From contig JAHDQK010000003.1 in NCBI GenBank assembly GCA_018433885.1, positions 62,001 to 126,000 on the forward strand: DNA of 64,000 nucleotides, given 5' to 3'. A program made the position numbers and the translations under genes. Below are positions 9,103-16,549 of the stretch, piece after piece. The stretch is from Candidatus Cloacimonadota bacterium (GTDB taxonomy: Bacteria > Cloacimonadota > Cloacimonadia > Cloacimonadales > Cloacimonadaceae). Each line of letters opens with the position of its first letter. Position 1 is the first letter of the stretch. The notes under the pieces are model-generated. The model was not told the origin of the DNA, did not search any database, and saw only the letters and a program-made list of their open reading frames with translations.

Positions 9103-10023
9103 ATGAAAGAACGCTTGAGAATAGTGAAGAACAAAGAAAGCCTGGCAAACATGCCCAGCCGCAGCCCCCTGCCCGAGGGTAAGAAGTTTCACAGACGAAA
9201 ACCGCAGATTCAGGACTGGGCGGAAGCAATCCTGTTTGCCTTCGTAGTGGCAATGATCATCCGTAACTATACCTTCCAGAACTTCATGATTCCCTCTTCT
9301 TCGATGGAAAAAACTCTGCTCACCGGAGACTTTCTGGTGGCAAACAAGCTAAAGTACTATTTCACAGATCCCAAGCGCGAGGATATCGTGACCTTCCGCT
9401 ATCCCAAGATCGAGGAAGGAACTCCCGAGCATCCGGATTATAAGAACCAATTCATCAAGATCTTTCACCCCATTTACATCAATAAAGCCAAGGCTTTTTC
9501 CATGGTTCCGCCCTTCACCGCATTTCACCTTAGCTACTATGCCCGCAAGAACGTGGTGAAGCGCGTGATTGGCATGCCCGGAGATACCATCGAGCTTAGG
9601 GATAAAATCGTCTATGTGAACGGCGAGGAGTTCACTCGCGGTTACGAATGTTATGGCGAAGCCTATCCCAGCCCGCCGCTCTCCCCCCGCTTGGTCACGG
9701 AACGCACCCTCAAACCCGGCACCTTAGACCCCATAAGTATGTCTGATTGGTACGAACCCTACCGGGCTGAGACAGATTCCAGCTCCACCAACCTCCGCTA
9801 CAACCGAGATTGGTTTGGCCCCATCAAGGTACCGGAAGGCAAATACTTCGTGATGGGAGACAACCGGGATGTGAGTGAAGACAGCCGCTATTGGGGCTTT
9901 TTGGAACGCACCGACATCACCGGATCGCCCTGGCTGATCTTTTGGTCCAAAGGCATCGAATACAATAAGCTTTACGACACTCCGCACATCCGGTGGAACA
10001 GGATCTTCCGCTTGGCCAAATAG
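9103..10023 (+). CDS. lepB: Signal peptidase I
   Basis: A 306-residue type I leader peptidase. A basic cytoplasmic tail (about 35 residues) precedes one membrane anchor (residues 38-55, AEAILFAFVVAMIIRNY). The catalytic Ser is S67 in IPSSSMEKTL and the general base is K153 in NVVKRVIGMPGD; box E is FVMGDNRDVSEDSRYWGF. An insertion of about 60 residues lies between boxes C and D-E, so it is longer than the minimal enzyme. It cleaves Sec signal peptides on the periplasmic face. It is downstream of the YfhO-type gene, and its last 31 nt overlap the GTG start proposed for hemW. Confidence 0.95.
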   Translation: MKERLRIVKNKESLANMPSRSPLPEGKKFHRRKPQIQDWAEAILFAFVVAMIIRNYTFQNFMIPSSSMEKTLLTGDFLVANKLKYYFTDPKREDIVTFRYPKIEEGTPEHPDYKNQFIKIFHPIYINKAKAFSMVPPFTAFHLSYYARKNVVKRVIGMPGDTIELRDKIVYVNGEEFTRGYECYGEAYPSPPLSPRLVTERTLKPGTLDPISMSDWYEPYRAETDSSSTNLRYNRDWFGPIKVPEGKYFVMGDNRDVSEDSRYWGFLERTDITGSPWLIFWSKGIEYNKLYDTPHIRWNRIFRLAK

Positions 10024-11108
10024 GCCTGTATATCCACATCCCTTGGTGTCTGCGCCGCTGCGGATATTGCAATTTCTTTGCCAGGGACTTTCGCAGGCAG
10101 GATTTTGAGGCTTATTACAATACTCTCCTGCGGGAAAAACAGCTATACCAAGAGCGTGGCATTCCTGCTCTTGATTCCGTCTATTTTGGCGGCGGCACTC
10201 CCTCGCTGCTCAGTGGATCGCAGATCTCCGGCATCCTGAAGGACTTGCCGCTTTCCCCCAATCCCGAGATCACCCTGGAAGTGAATCCCATCCAGATCAC
10301 TCCAACCTTTGTGCGTGAACTTGCCACTACTTTCGTCAACCGCATCTCCTTGGGCGTGCAAAGCATGAATGATGAAGACCTTAGCTACCTGGGCAGGCGG
10401 CACCGCGCTGCGGACATCGCTCCCAAAGTGCAAATGCTAAGAGATAGTGGCTTTACAAACATCTCCGCGGATTTCATCTACGGCATACCGGGTAGAACAG
10501 AGGAGGTTATTCGCCGGAGTCTGGAACTGCTGCTTGCCCTCCCATTCACGCATGTATCCTGCTATTTGCTTGAACTATATGAAGATACTCCCTTGGGGAA
10601 GGATGCGGACAAGCTGCCTGGAGATGAAGCTTGCGAGGCTCAATATCACATGATCCGTAGCCTACTTTCAGAGCATGGCTTTGCCCAATACGAGATCTCA
10701 AATTTCGCCCGACCGGGGAGTGAATCCCGCCATAATCTACTTTATTGGGAAGGATCCAGCTACCTGGCGTGGGGAGCTTCCGCGTGCGGATTTTATCGGG
10801 GATTGCGCTACCAGAACCCTGCGGATATCGACAAGTATCACGAATACATCACTGCCGGCAGAATCTATGGCGATCTGGATCCGGATGCCGATGAGATCAA
10901 GGATTATATAATGATGCGTCTGCGCTTAAGTAAAGGCTTCGATCTGCAAGAGTTTAGCCTACGCTTTCAACAGGATTTCCTCGCCCAAAGAGAGCAGGCG
11001 GTTACCCGGCTTGTGCAGCTGGGAATGCTGATCCGAGACAAACGCACCCTGCGTCTTTCCCCCCAAGCCATGTTCATTTCAAACGCCGTGATCGCGGAGC
11101 TTCTGTGA
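9993..11108 (+). CDS. hemW: HemW-like radical SAM protein
   Basis: About 371 residues from a GTG at 9993. The radical SAM [4Fe-4S] motif is C19-x3-C23-x2-C26 right at the N-terminus (YIHIPWCLRRCGYC), followed by VYFGGGTPSLL, SLGVQSMNDEDL-LGRRH and a C-terminal HemN_C-like wing. Family members without coproporphyrinogen oxidase activity act as haem chaperones (HemW); size and motif layout fit these better than HemN. The GTG lies 31 nt inside lepB and has no obvious ribosome site; no ATG exists between it and the cysteine motif, so the start is uncertain. Its TGA overlaps the next gene's GTG (GTGA). Confidence 0.85.
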   Translation: MEQDLPLGQIGLYIHIPWCLRRCGYCNFFARDFRRQDFEAYYNTLLREKQLYQERGIPALDSVYFGGGTPSLLSGSQISGILKDLPLSPNPEITLEVNPIQITPTFVRELATTFVNRISLGVQSMNDEDLSYLGRRHRAADIAPKVQMLRDSGFTNISADFIYGIPGRTEEVIRRSLELLLALPFTHVSCYLLELYEDTPLGKDADKLPGDEACEAQYHMIRSLLSEHGFAQYEISNFARPGSESRHNLLYWEGSSYLAWGASACGFYRGLRYQNPADIDKYHEYITAGRIYGDLDPDADEIKDYIMMRLRLSKGFDLQEFSLRFQQDFLAQREQAVTRLVQLGMLIRDKRTLRLSPQAMFISNAVIAELL

Positions 11109-11824
11109 AACTGAGGGATTTCCTGCAGATGATGCGGGATTTGCTTGATGATACAAGCTTTAAAGACCACAGCTACCTCGTGGGCGGGGTAGTGCGGGAT
11201 CACCTTTTGGACAAGGATGATTTCTATGATTTTGACCTCGCTGTAGAGCAGAAGTTTGGTGGGCTGAAACTCGGCGCCTATCTCGACCATCGCCTTAACC
11301 CAAGATCCTACGAGGTGTTCCCCCGTTTTGGCACTGCCCGCATGGATTTAGGCGAGATCAAGCTGGATTTTGTAGAGACCCGCCGCGAGCGTTATCAACC
11401 CGGCAAACGCTTCCCCCGCATCCAGTTCGGCACCATCCACGACGATGTCTTGCGCCGGGATTTCAGCATCAACTCGCTATATCTGGAGCTTTTTTCCCAG
11501 AAGATCATTGACCCCAGTGGCATGGGGCTCCGCGACCTGAAGGATGGCATTATCCGCACTCTGCGTCCTGCGGATAAAGTGCTCTCGGAAGACTACTTGC
11601 GCATCCTACGTGCCATCCGTTTTGCGGCGTGTCTGGATTTCCGGCTGCACCCGGAGGTGGAACAAGCCATCATCCGCTACGCCCCCAAGTTAAAACGCCT
11701 CAGCGCCACCGCCATCGGCCGGGAGATCCGTAAAATGAAGGATTGTGGAGCCTGGGATGCCGCTGGTAGCTTGATGCAAGAACTGGGCTTCGATTTTGCC
11801 CTGATCGAACCTGATGAAAGCTGA
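11105..11824 (+). CDS. cca: tRNA nucleotidyltransferase/poly(A) polymerase head, short
   Basis: A 239-residue class II nucleotidyltransferase from a GTG at 11105. The catalytic head is intact: LVGGVVRDHLL (27-35), the metal-binding DxD as Y-D42-F-D44, a basic RRERY loop, and motif B VLRRDFSINSLY, then the neck with EDYLRILRAIRFA. Family members that build or repair the CCA end usually have about 400 or more residues; the body and tail that hold the tRNA are missing. The coding sequence stops exactly where the island begins, so it may be a 3' truncation or a genuine short form. It overlaps hemW by 4 nt. Confidence 0.75.
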   Translation: MKLRDFLQMMRDLLDDTSFKDHSYLVGGVVRDHLLDKDDFYDFDLAVEQKFGGLKLGAYLDHRLNPRSYEVFPRFGTARMDLGEIKLDFVETRRERYQPGKRFPRIQFGTIHDDVLRRDFSINSLYLELFSQKIIDPSGMGLRDLKDGIIRTLRPADKVLSEDYLRILRAIRFAACLDFRLHPEVEQAIIRYAPKLKRLSATAIGREIRKMKDCGAWDAAGSLMQELGFDFALIEPDES

Positions 11825-12034
11825 TATAAACTGACACCCAAAGCTGCAAGTTGTGACACAAGGGGAAAGTGGAGATAAGGCTTTGATTGGTGGCGAGATA
11901 CGATGGACTGGCTTTGGAAATGTCCAAGTGCCTATTTGGACGTATTTGGACTGTTTGCTGACACTATTACTGCAAATTAGCGAGGCGTTTGGACAGGCTT
12001 TGGAAAGAGCAGTTGGGAAAATGGAACTTTGAAA

Positions 12035-12370
12035 TTAGAAAAAGCGCAATTGGAGTGCGATTGTGCCGATCAGGAAAGCTCCGTAATTCCAATCCGAGTC
12101 TAAAACAAGAACCGGGTAGTCTATATTAAATGGTTGGAGGATAATCTGTTGCCTGTGGTGGTTGATCTGCACCTTTTTGATAGTGAAACCATCGTCAGTC
12201 CTTACAACTGCAATTTTCTCGTCTGCATCTTCCCAACTCTGATTGCTCTTGATGACCACAATGTCCTGATGCTGGATTACGGGCTCCATGCTCTGCCCAT
12301 TTACTTGAAAGACAGTGTATTGCTTGGGGTTCCCGGGTAGGAATGAGACAGGCAATTGGATCTGACCCAC
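12035..12370 (-). pseudogene. S24/LexA-type peptidase domain fragment
   Basis: 111 codons on the minus strand, opening at a GTG (12370) immediately preceded by an in-frame TAG and no ribosome site. The protein is the C-terminal autoprotease domain of LexA/CI/UmuD-type proteins: QVNGQSMEPVIQHQDIVVI carries the catalytic Ser, and GFTIKKVQI supplies the Lys of the dyad. The N-terminal DNA-binding half of a repressor is absent. It ends near the left edge of the island and abuts another coding fragment. It could be a stand-alone UmuD-like gene, but remnant is the better reading. The interval 11825-12034 to its left holds nothing I recognise. Confidence 0.55.
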
Positions 12371-12374
12371 CTAT

Positions 12375-12512
12375 GTATATCTGGAAGCCCTGGCTTCGAT
12401 CGGAGCAATTGAGAAAGAGGATGGTTATTACAAGATAATCACTAAGGACTGTGTCTGGGCTATTGGAACGAATATCAAAAAGGGGATATTGAAATTCAGC
12501 ATCACGGAGTAG
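12375..12512 (+). pseudogene. C-terminal fragment of an unknown gene
   Basis: A 46-codon open stretch with coding character (YLEALASIGAIEKEDGYYKI ... GILKFSITE, stop 12510-12512) starts without a usable initiation codon, 5 nt from the S24 fragment on the opposite strand. It looks like the tail of a gene whose front was lost. I cannot name the family. Confidence 0.35.
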
Positions 12513-12570
12513 CCTACGATCAGAATTCTCAGTTCTCTATCAGCGAAAAGGCCGTTCAGATATTCTGATT

Positions 12571-12879
12571 TTAGTGCCCCAAGGTACTATAACCCTTTAT
12601 TAGTATGCTTTTAGGTTTTACTGGATAGGCTAGTACTTTGAGACCTGTATAACGACGTACGAGACTACCAATGTAAGGATTTACATGTCTATCATTAAGA
12701 GAGCCATTGGGCAGTTTGATCCATGTTTTGTATTCTCGCCTGTGCTTGTTTTCAATCTCCACAAAAACTTGATCAATGATGTCCTTGGGGTAGTGGCCGT
12801 TTGCCTTTTCAATATCCGTAACGATCTTCTCTACCAAGTTTTTGATTTCAGCTAAGTAGGTTTTAGGTATGGCTGACAT
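12571..12879 (-). CDS. Orphan 102-residue protein
   Basis: Starts at the ATG at 12879 behind an excellent ribosome site (AAGGAGG, 6 nt spacing) and a promoter-like pair further up, so it is very likely expressed. The N-terminal half is a predicted amphipathic helix (LAEIKNLVEKIVTDIEKANG), the centre is basic (NKHRREYKTWIKLPNG), and the C-terminal part (YIGSLVRRYTGLKVLAYPVK) looks like a small alpha/beta or winged fold. I recognise no family. It sits between gene debris and the ATPase-nuclease pair, in DNA clearly more AT-rich than the core. Function unknown. Confidence 0.6.
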   Translation of the reverse strand: MSAIPKTYLAEIKNLVEKIVTDIEKANGHYPKDIIDQVFVEIENKHRREYKTWIKLPNGSLNDRHVNPYIGSLVRRYTGLKVLAYPVKPKSILIKGYSTLGH

Positions 12880-12921
12880 TATTCCTCCTTATGTCCATAC
12901 GTTATTGGTTCTAAAATCGTT

Positions 12922-12950
12922 TATCTAATATACTTACACGTTATATGCAA
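12922..12950 (-). promoter_or_regulatory. Promoter of the orphan 102-residue gene
   Basis: Minus strand TTGCAT (12950-12945), 17-nt spacer, TAGATA (12927-12922), about 43 nt upstream of the ATG at 12879. Spacing is ideal and each box has four or more consensus matches. Confidence 0.45.
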
Positions 12951-13197
12951 TCTTATAACCGGTAACTCGCTTGTCACATTACATCACAACTTCTCAATCC
13001 GGTCTGGGTCTTGATCACAGGAACTTTTTTGCAGCAGGGCTGGTTAGGAAACCTAAACTTGTTACTGCCAATCATCGGACTAAAATTTAGTCCTGACACA
13101 AGAATATAATATATGGTAATCCCAATCCACTACAGATGCTGCCAGTCTATGAGGATTTTACAACGGCTCCAAAATATTTAAGCACTTGGCCGTAAAT
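12951..13197. other. Intergenic stretch with a near-perfect palindrome
   Basis: No gene is visible here. It contains an inverted repeat with 8-nt arms around a single base (GGACTAAA-A-TTTAGTCC, 13077-13093). It lies downstream of the nuclease gene on the minus strand without a T-run, so it is a poor terminator. It could be an operator or a hairpin. Confidence 0.3.
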
Positions 13198-13758
13198 CTA
13201 TCTCAGCTCGTTGAAAAATATTGACGACGTTGCCGTAGAAAATGTCCTTTCATAGTAATGATCTGGAGAATTACTGCTCCAATCCGCAGGCTTAGTGCTT
13301 GTTGGTCTTTTTGAAAGATGACCTCGTTTAAACAATATAAACCTTTCGTTTTTAACCTCATTCATTGATTTATTTCCAATAAAGACTTCTGCAAGGAGAC
13401 CACAGTACTTAATCAAGCATTGTGATGCCTTGAATTGAACCTTTGGTTTACTCCCTGGTTTGGTTGACTTCATCTCTATGTAATAAACGTAATTGTCACC
13501 ATTCTCTTCTACAAAAAGAACGTAATCACATCTTGATAACTCACCTTCTTTGCCAGACAGAAGACATTTTTTTGGGATAAATTCATCCAGTTTTACTGCC
13601 TTACTCGTTGAAGGTACATTACTGATTGTGACTTTTTTCAACTTGGCATTCTTACTCACTTCCTTCATAACAATGTAATACCTCCCATAGTTGTTCTTTT
13701 GAGGTTCTACTATGACATTCTCTACGAATAACTTGGATACTAGTTCTACAGGACTCAT
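13198..13758 (-). CDS. PD-(D/E)XK-type nuclease partnered with an ATPase
   Basis: A 186-residue protein whose ATG shares one base with the stop of the upstream ATPase (TAATG), so the two are translationally coupled. A restriction-endonuclease-like core is visible: a strand with D78 (ELSRCDYVLFVEE), a strand with E95-x-K97 (YVYYIEMKST), and a following helix with Q113 (QFKASQCLIKY). This D...ExK...Q spacing is that of the PD-(D/E)XK superfamily; catalysis is inferred. The N-terminal 60 residues are beta-rich and Lys-rich. In this context it is probably the effector of an ATPase-gated defence pair. I do not recognise a named system. Base composition is low in G+C. Confidence 0.65.
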   Translation of the reverse strand: MSPVELVSKLFVENVIVEPQKNNYGRYYIVMKEVSKNAKLKKVTISNVPSTSKAVKLDEFIPKKCLLSGKEGELSRCDYVLFVEENGDNYVYYIEMKSTKPGSKPKVQFKASQCLIKYCGLLAEVFIGNKSMNEVKNERFILFKRGHLSKRPTSTKPADWSSNSPDHYYERTFSTATSSIFFNELR

Positions 13759-15143
13759 TAGAGTTCTCCATAAAACAGGCTATCTTGTATCTCATTCATT
13801 TCATTAATAGTATTGTCAAAACTATCTAGCTCAAATCCGAAGCCATTGAATTCTGCTTTCTGAAATGTATTGCACCTAGTACGTCTAGTTTTACCTTCCA
13901 GCAATACTGGTTGAACTGATGCGATATATACTGAAACACGGTTTCTACTCAGCATATGAGTCCTATCATATCCATATTTCTGAAAGTACTGGAGCTGTTT
14001 GTCTCCTGGGATAGATTGCATTAATATGATATTGTTTAGCTCCTTAACAATGTAATCGCTGTGAGTTGTTACATAAACCTTGATGCCAATATGCACTAAC
14101 ATCGCAAACAATTGCATTAGTTTCCTTTGGTTTTCTGGGTGAAGATTTAGTTCTGGCTCATCTATCATTAGGAGATCACCTTTTTCAGCTACGTGCTTCA
14201 GATAGATAACCAAATCTATTAAAGATCTTACAGAACTAGAACTCTCGTTGATTTTTAACCTAAGCCTTTTATTTGCAATTGGAACATAGTACATTGAATT
14301 CTTTGAGTAAATGACATCTCCGCCCATAATACTAAACAAAAATTGGATAACATCTGGGTGTTCTCTTAGTACATAGCTCTGAGATTTGATTGATTCTTTT
14401 ATCTTGCGCACCGAATCCACTGCCCGATTTATTGGAATTGCATAATCCGTATTCACTTTTCGAAGGATCTCAAATGGATCTAGATCTCCTTCACTTTCCT
14501 TTAGTGTGTCTAGAAGTCTGTTACGTGCAAAATCAAGCTCTGCCTGAAATATCTCTATGCCTGTTCTTTCAGCAACTAAAATAACAGGATTCGGGAAAGT
14601 GTTTTTAAAGACGATTTTTTTTAAAGCAAAGCTAATTGACCTCTGTAGAACCCTGGACGGAATCTCTATTGCGCCCTTGTCTACAAGTAGTGAAACTGCA
14701 ACGACATCACTGTTTTTATCCTTGTGGATTGAAAATAAATTGACCTTGTTTGAGCCTGTTGTTTGATCGTATATATCCAGTGGTTTAATGTCATCATTAG
14801 TAAGAACAATTCGTAACGTGGCTTTAGTTAAGGATTCCTGATCAGAGGAGAATACTCTCTGAATCAACGGGTCAAATTTCTTGCATGCAACATCAACAAA
14901 ATGTTGTGCCTTGTTCACCAATTCAGTAATTGGCACGATGACATTTCCAGAATCTAGAAGGGTATTTATAATGTTATGATTTACCTCAAGTTCATATGCC
15001 TCCCACCAATAAGACAGGAATCCAAAGACCGTATAAGTAGCATAGGTTTTCCCTGTATTATTCTTTCCGCAAACTACCGTAAGATCAGATAGTTCAATGC
15101 TCGCACACTGCAAAGCACCCAAGTTCTCTAGTTTAAATACCAT
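13758..15143 (-). CDS. OLD/ABC-type AAA ATPase of a two-gene defence pair
   Basis: About 461 residues from the ATG at 15143 (GGGAGG just upstream; the in-frame TTG at 15155 lies within that ribosome site). Walker A is CGKNNTGKT (about 25-33). The second half has an SSSSVRSLI signature-like stretch, Walker B LLMIDEPELNLHPENQ and the H-loop VYVTTHSDYI, as in the ABC/SMC-like AAA_15/AAA_21 ATPases of OLD-type defence proteins. Unlike OLD and GajA there is no C-terminal TOPRIM nuclease; the nuclease is instead the next gene. The sampled G+C is about 33%, against 58% in the core. The family senses or processes DNA in several antiphage systems; the trigger here is unknown. Confidence 0.75.
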   Translation of the reverse strand: MVFKLENLGALQCASIELSDLTVVCGKNNTGKTYATYTVFGFLSYWWEAYELEVNHNIINTLLDSGNVIVPITELVNKAQHFVDVACKKFDPLIQRVFSSDQESLTKATLRIVLTNDDIKPLDIYDQTTGSNKVNLFSIHKDKNSDVVAVSLLVDKGAIEIPSRVLQRSISFALKKIVFKNTFPNPVILVAERTGIEIFQAELDFARNRLLDTLKESEGDLDPFEILRKVNTDYAIPINRAVDSVRKIKESIKSQSYVLREHPDVIQFLFSIMGGDVIYSKNSMYYVPIANKRLRLKINESSSSVRSLIDLVIYLKHVAEKGDLLMIDEPELNLHPENQRKLMQLFAMLVHIGIKVYVTTHSDYIVKELNNIILMQSIPGDKQLQYFQKYGYDRTHMLSRNRVSVYIASVQPVLLEGKTRRTRCNTFQKAEFNGFGFELDSFDNTINEMNEIQDSLFYGEL

Positions 15144-15190
15144 GTATCCTCCCAAACTTTCTAAGCTTAGAGTCGATTAATCTATATGTT

Positions 15191-15220
15191 ACTGTATTTT
15201 GAGCGTTGCATATATGTCAA
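15191..15220 (-). promoter_or_regulatory. Promoter of the ATPase-nuclease pair
   Basis: Minus strand TTGACA (15220-15215), an 18-nt spacer and TACAGT (15196-15191), about 48 nt upstream of the ATPase ATG. It is divergent from the promoter of the HTH gene, so the two transcription units share one control region. Confidence 0.5.
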
Positions 15221-15255
15221 GCAACATTTAAAAGCAGTTTTGGTATCTTTATGCA

Positions 15256-15283
15256 TTGACACAAATCCCTCTCCCCGTATAGT
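15256..15283 (+). promoter_or_regulatory. Promoter of the HTH gene and probably the ssp operon
   Basis: TTGACA (15256-15261), a 16-nt spacer and TATAGT (15278-15283): one of the best sigma-70-like matches in the window. It lies about 90 nt upstream of the HTH gene's TTG start. No equally good promoter is visible in the 93 nt between the HTH gene and sspB, so the operon may be read from here. Confidence 0.6.
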
Positions 15284-15301
15284 TGGTTTTGTTCGATTTT
15301 G

Positions 15302-15331
15302 TCCCATTTTATCATAATGTCGAAAGTGGGA
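15302..15331 (+). promoter_or_regulatory. Inverted repeat in the HTH-gene leader (possible operator)
   Basis: A 9-bp stem with one G-U pair (TCCCATTTT at 15302-15310 against GAAAGTGGGA ending at 15331) lies just after the expected transcription start and before the HTH gene. It could be an operator for that protein or an mRNA hairpin. Confidence 0.3.
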
Positions 15332-15373
15332 TAAATCAATGTATATCAGAACCATAGTGCAAGGAGTTGGAGA

Positions 15374-15568
15374 TTGGAAGATAGGTGGTTATCCGTTGAA
15401 GATGTGAGTATCTACCTCGGTGTGAACAGGGAGACTGTGTACAAATGGGTCAGTGATAGAGGATTACCCGCACATAAAATTGGCAGGTTGTGGAAATTTC
15501 GCAAAGCTGATGTGGAGAAATGGGTAGAGCAGTTTTCCAATACAAAATATAAGCCATCCAATAGTTAA
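15374..15568 (+). CDS. Excisionase-family helix-turn-helix protein
   Basis: A 64-residue protein from a TTG at 15374 with AAGGAG (15361-15366) 7 nt upstream. It has the excisionase/MerR-like fold pattern WLSVEDVSIYLGVNRETVYKWV, then a wing LPAHKIGRLWKFRKADVEKWV. Members of this family bind DNA as small regulators or recombination directionality factors. No integrase is in the window, so a regulatory role at the head of the ssp operon is the better guess. It sits between divergent promoters and 93 nt before sspB. Confidence 0.8.
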   Translation: MEDRWLSVEDVSIYLGVNRETVYKWVSDRGLPAHKIGRLWKFRKADVEKWVEQFSNTKYKPSNS

Positions 15569-15661
15569 ACAGATAATCCGACTTACACAGAATCAATAAT
15601 GGAAAAGCATATATTAAGCGCACTATGCAGATACAGAATAAAGGTATGAATAAGGAATTGA

Positions 15662-16549
15662 ATGAAAAATAGAAAACCGAAATTCTCCGGGCACCAGACT
15701 TTTGTGACACGTTACGGATGGATCGAGAAGGGATATAGATTTGTAAGGGACGGCAGAAGCTTTGGCAGCCAGGACGCCATTGTGGACCTGGGTGTTGGCA
15801 AGAACATGGTGGAGAGCATTCGCTATTGGGTTGAGTTAACCGGAGTCACTGAGTCTGGAGCTACAAGCGAATTTGGAACGAAACTGCTGGACGAGGATAC
15901 TGGTTGGGACCCATATTTAGAAGATAACAATTCCTACTGGCTTCTGCACTGGAAACTGAACACCCACCCTGATTACATACACTCTGGGATGATTTTGTAT
16001 TCCCATTTGCGGAAACCTGAGTTCAATAAAAGAGACGTTATAGATGCCGCCATCAGGCTACTAGATGCACATGGCAAAAAAAGCCCCGCAGACAGCATTC
16101 TGGCCAAAGACATCGATTGTTATTTACGGTTGTACGCCGGAACCAGAAGGTCAATCAATAAACAAAAGGATGAGAAGATTGGCAGCCCCTTTCAGGAGTT
16201 GAACCTGATCCAGTCAGTAAACGACAGCGATCTGTACAACTTCAACATCGGAAGCAAAAGCAACCTTGCCCCTGAGATCATTGGTTACGCTCTCTGGGAC
16301 TACATGAGCAGACAGAAAAAAATCGCTATCACCATTAACGAAGCCATGTACCGTGAGTACAGTCCGGGGCAGATATTCATGCTGGATGAGAATACGATCG
16401 TGGAAGCCGTGGAACAGCTAAGTAACGAACCCAAATGGTCAGAGGCCTTTGGTTTCAGCGAGGCTGCGGGAGTTGCCCTAATCCACTGCAATCTTGTGGA
16501 AGGAAATGATATCCTGGATCACTATTACAAAAAGGCTGTGGAAGCATGA
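15662..16549 (+). CDS. sspB: DUF4007 protein SspB, phosphorothioation nickase
   Basis: A 295-residue DUF4007 protein, the family of SspB, which is described as the DNA-nicking component of the SspABCD phosphorothioation system. The family opening is plain: KFSGHQTFVTRYGWIEKGY, GVGKNMVESIRYW, then LDEDTGWDPYLEDNNSYWLLHW and a C-terminal HTH-like end. It starts at ATG 15662 behind AAGGAATTGA. Its TGA overlaps the ATG of sspC (ATGA), the first of a chain of short gaps and overlaps down to 36337. Context with a P-loop ATPase, a PP-loop enzyme and a cysteine desulfurase supports the Ssp rather than the Dnd assignment. Confidence 0.85.
   Translation: MKNRKPKFSGHQTFVTRYGWIEKGYRFVRDGRSFGSQDAIVDLGVGKNMVESIRYWVELTGVTESGATSEFGTKLLDEDTGWDPYLEDNNSYWLLHWKLNTHPDYIHSGMILYSHLRKPEFNKRDVIDAAIRLLDAHGKKSPADSILAKDIDCYLRLYAGTRRSINKQKDEKIGSPFQELNLIQSVNDSDLYNFNIGSKSNLAPEIIGYALWDYMSRQKKIAITINEAMYREYSPGQIFMLDENTIVEAVEQLSNEPKWSEAFGFSEAAGVALIHCNLVEGNDILDHYYKKAVEA

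Noticed and set aside
11903-11980. Short open frame in the gap after the CCA-type gene
   Set aside because: About 25 codons, no ribosome site, and no resemblance to any protein.
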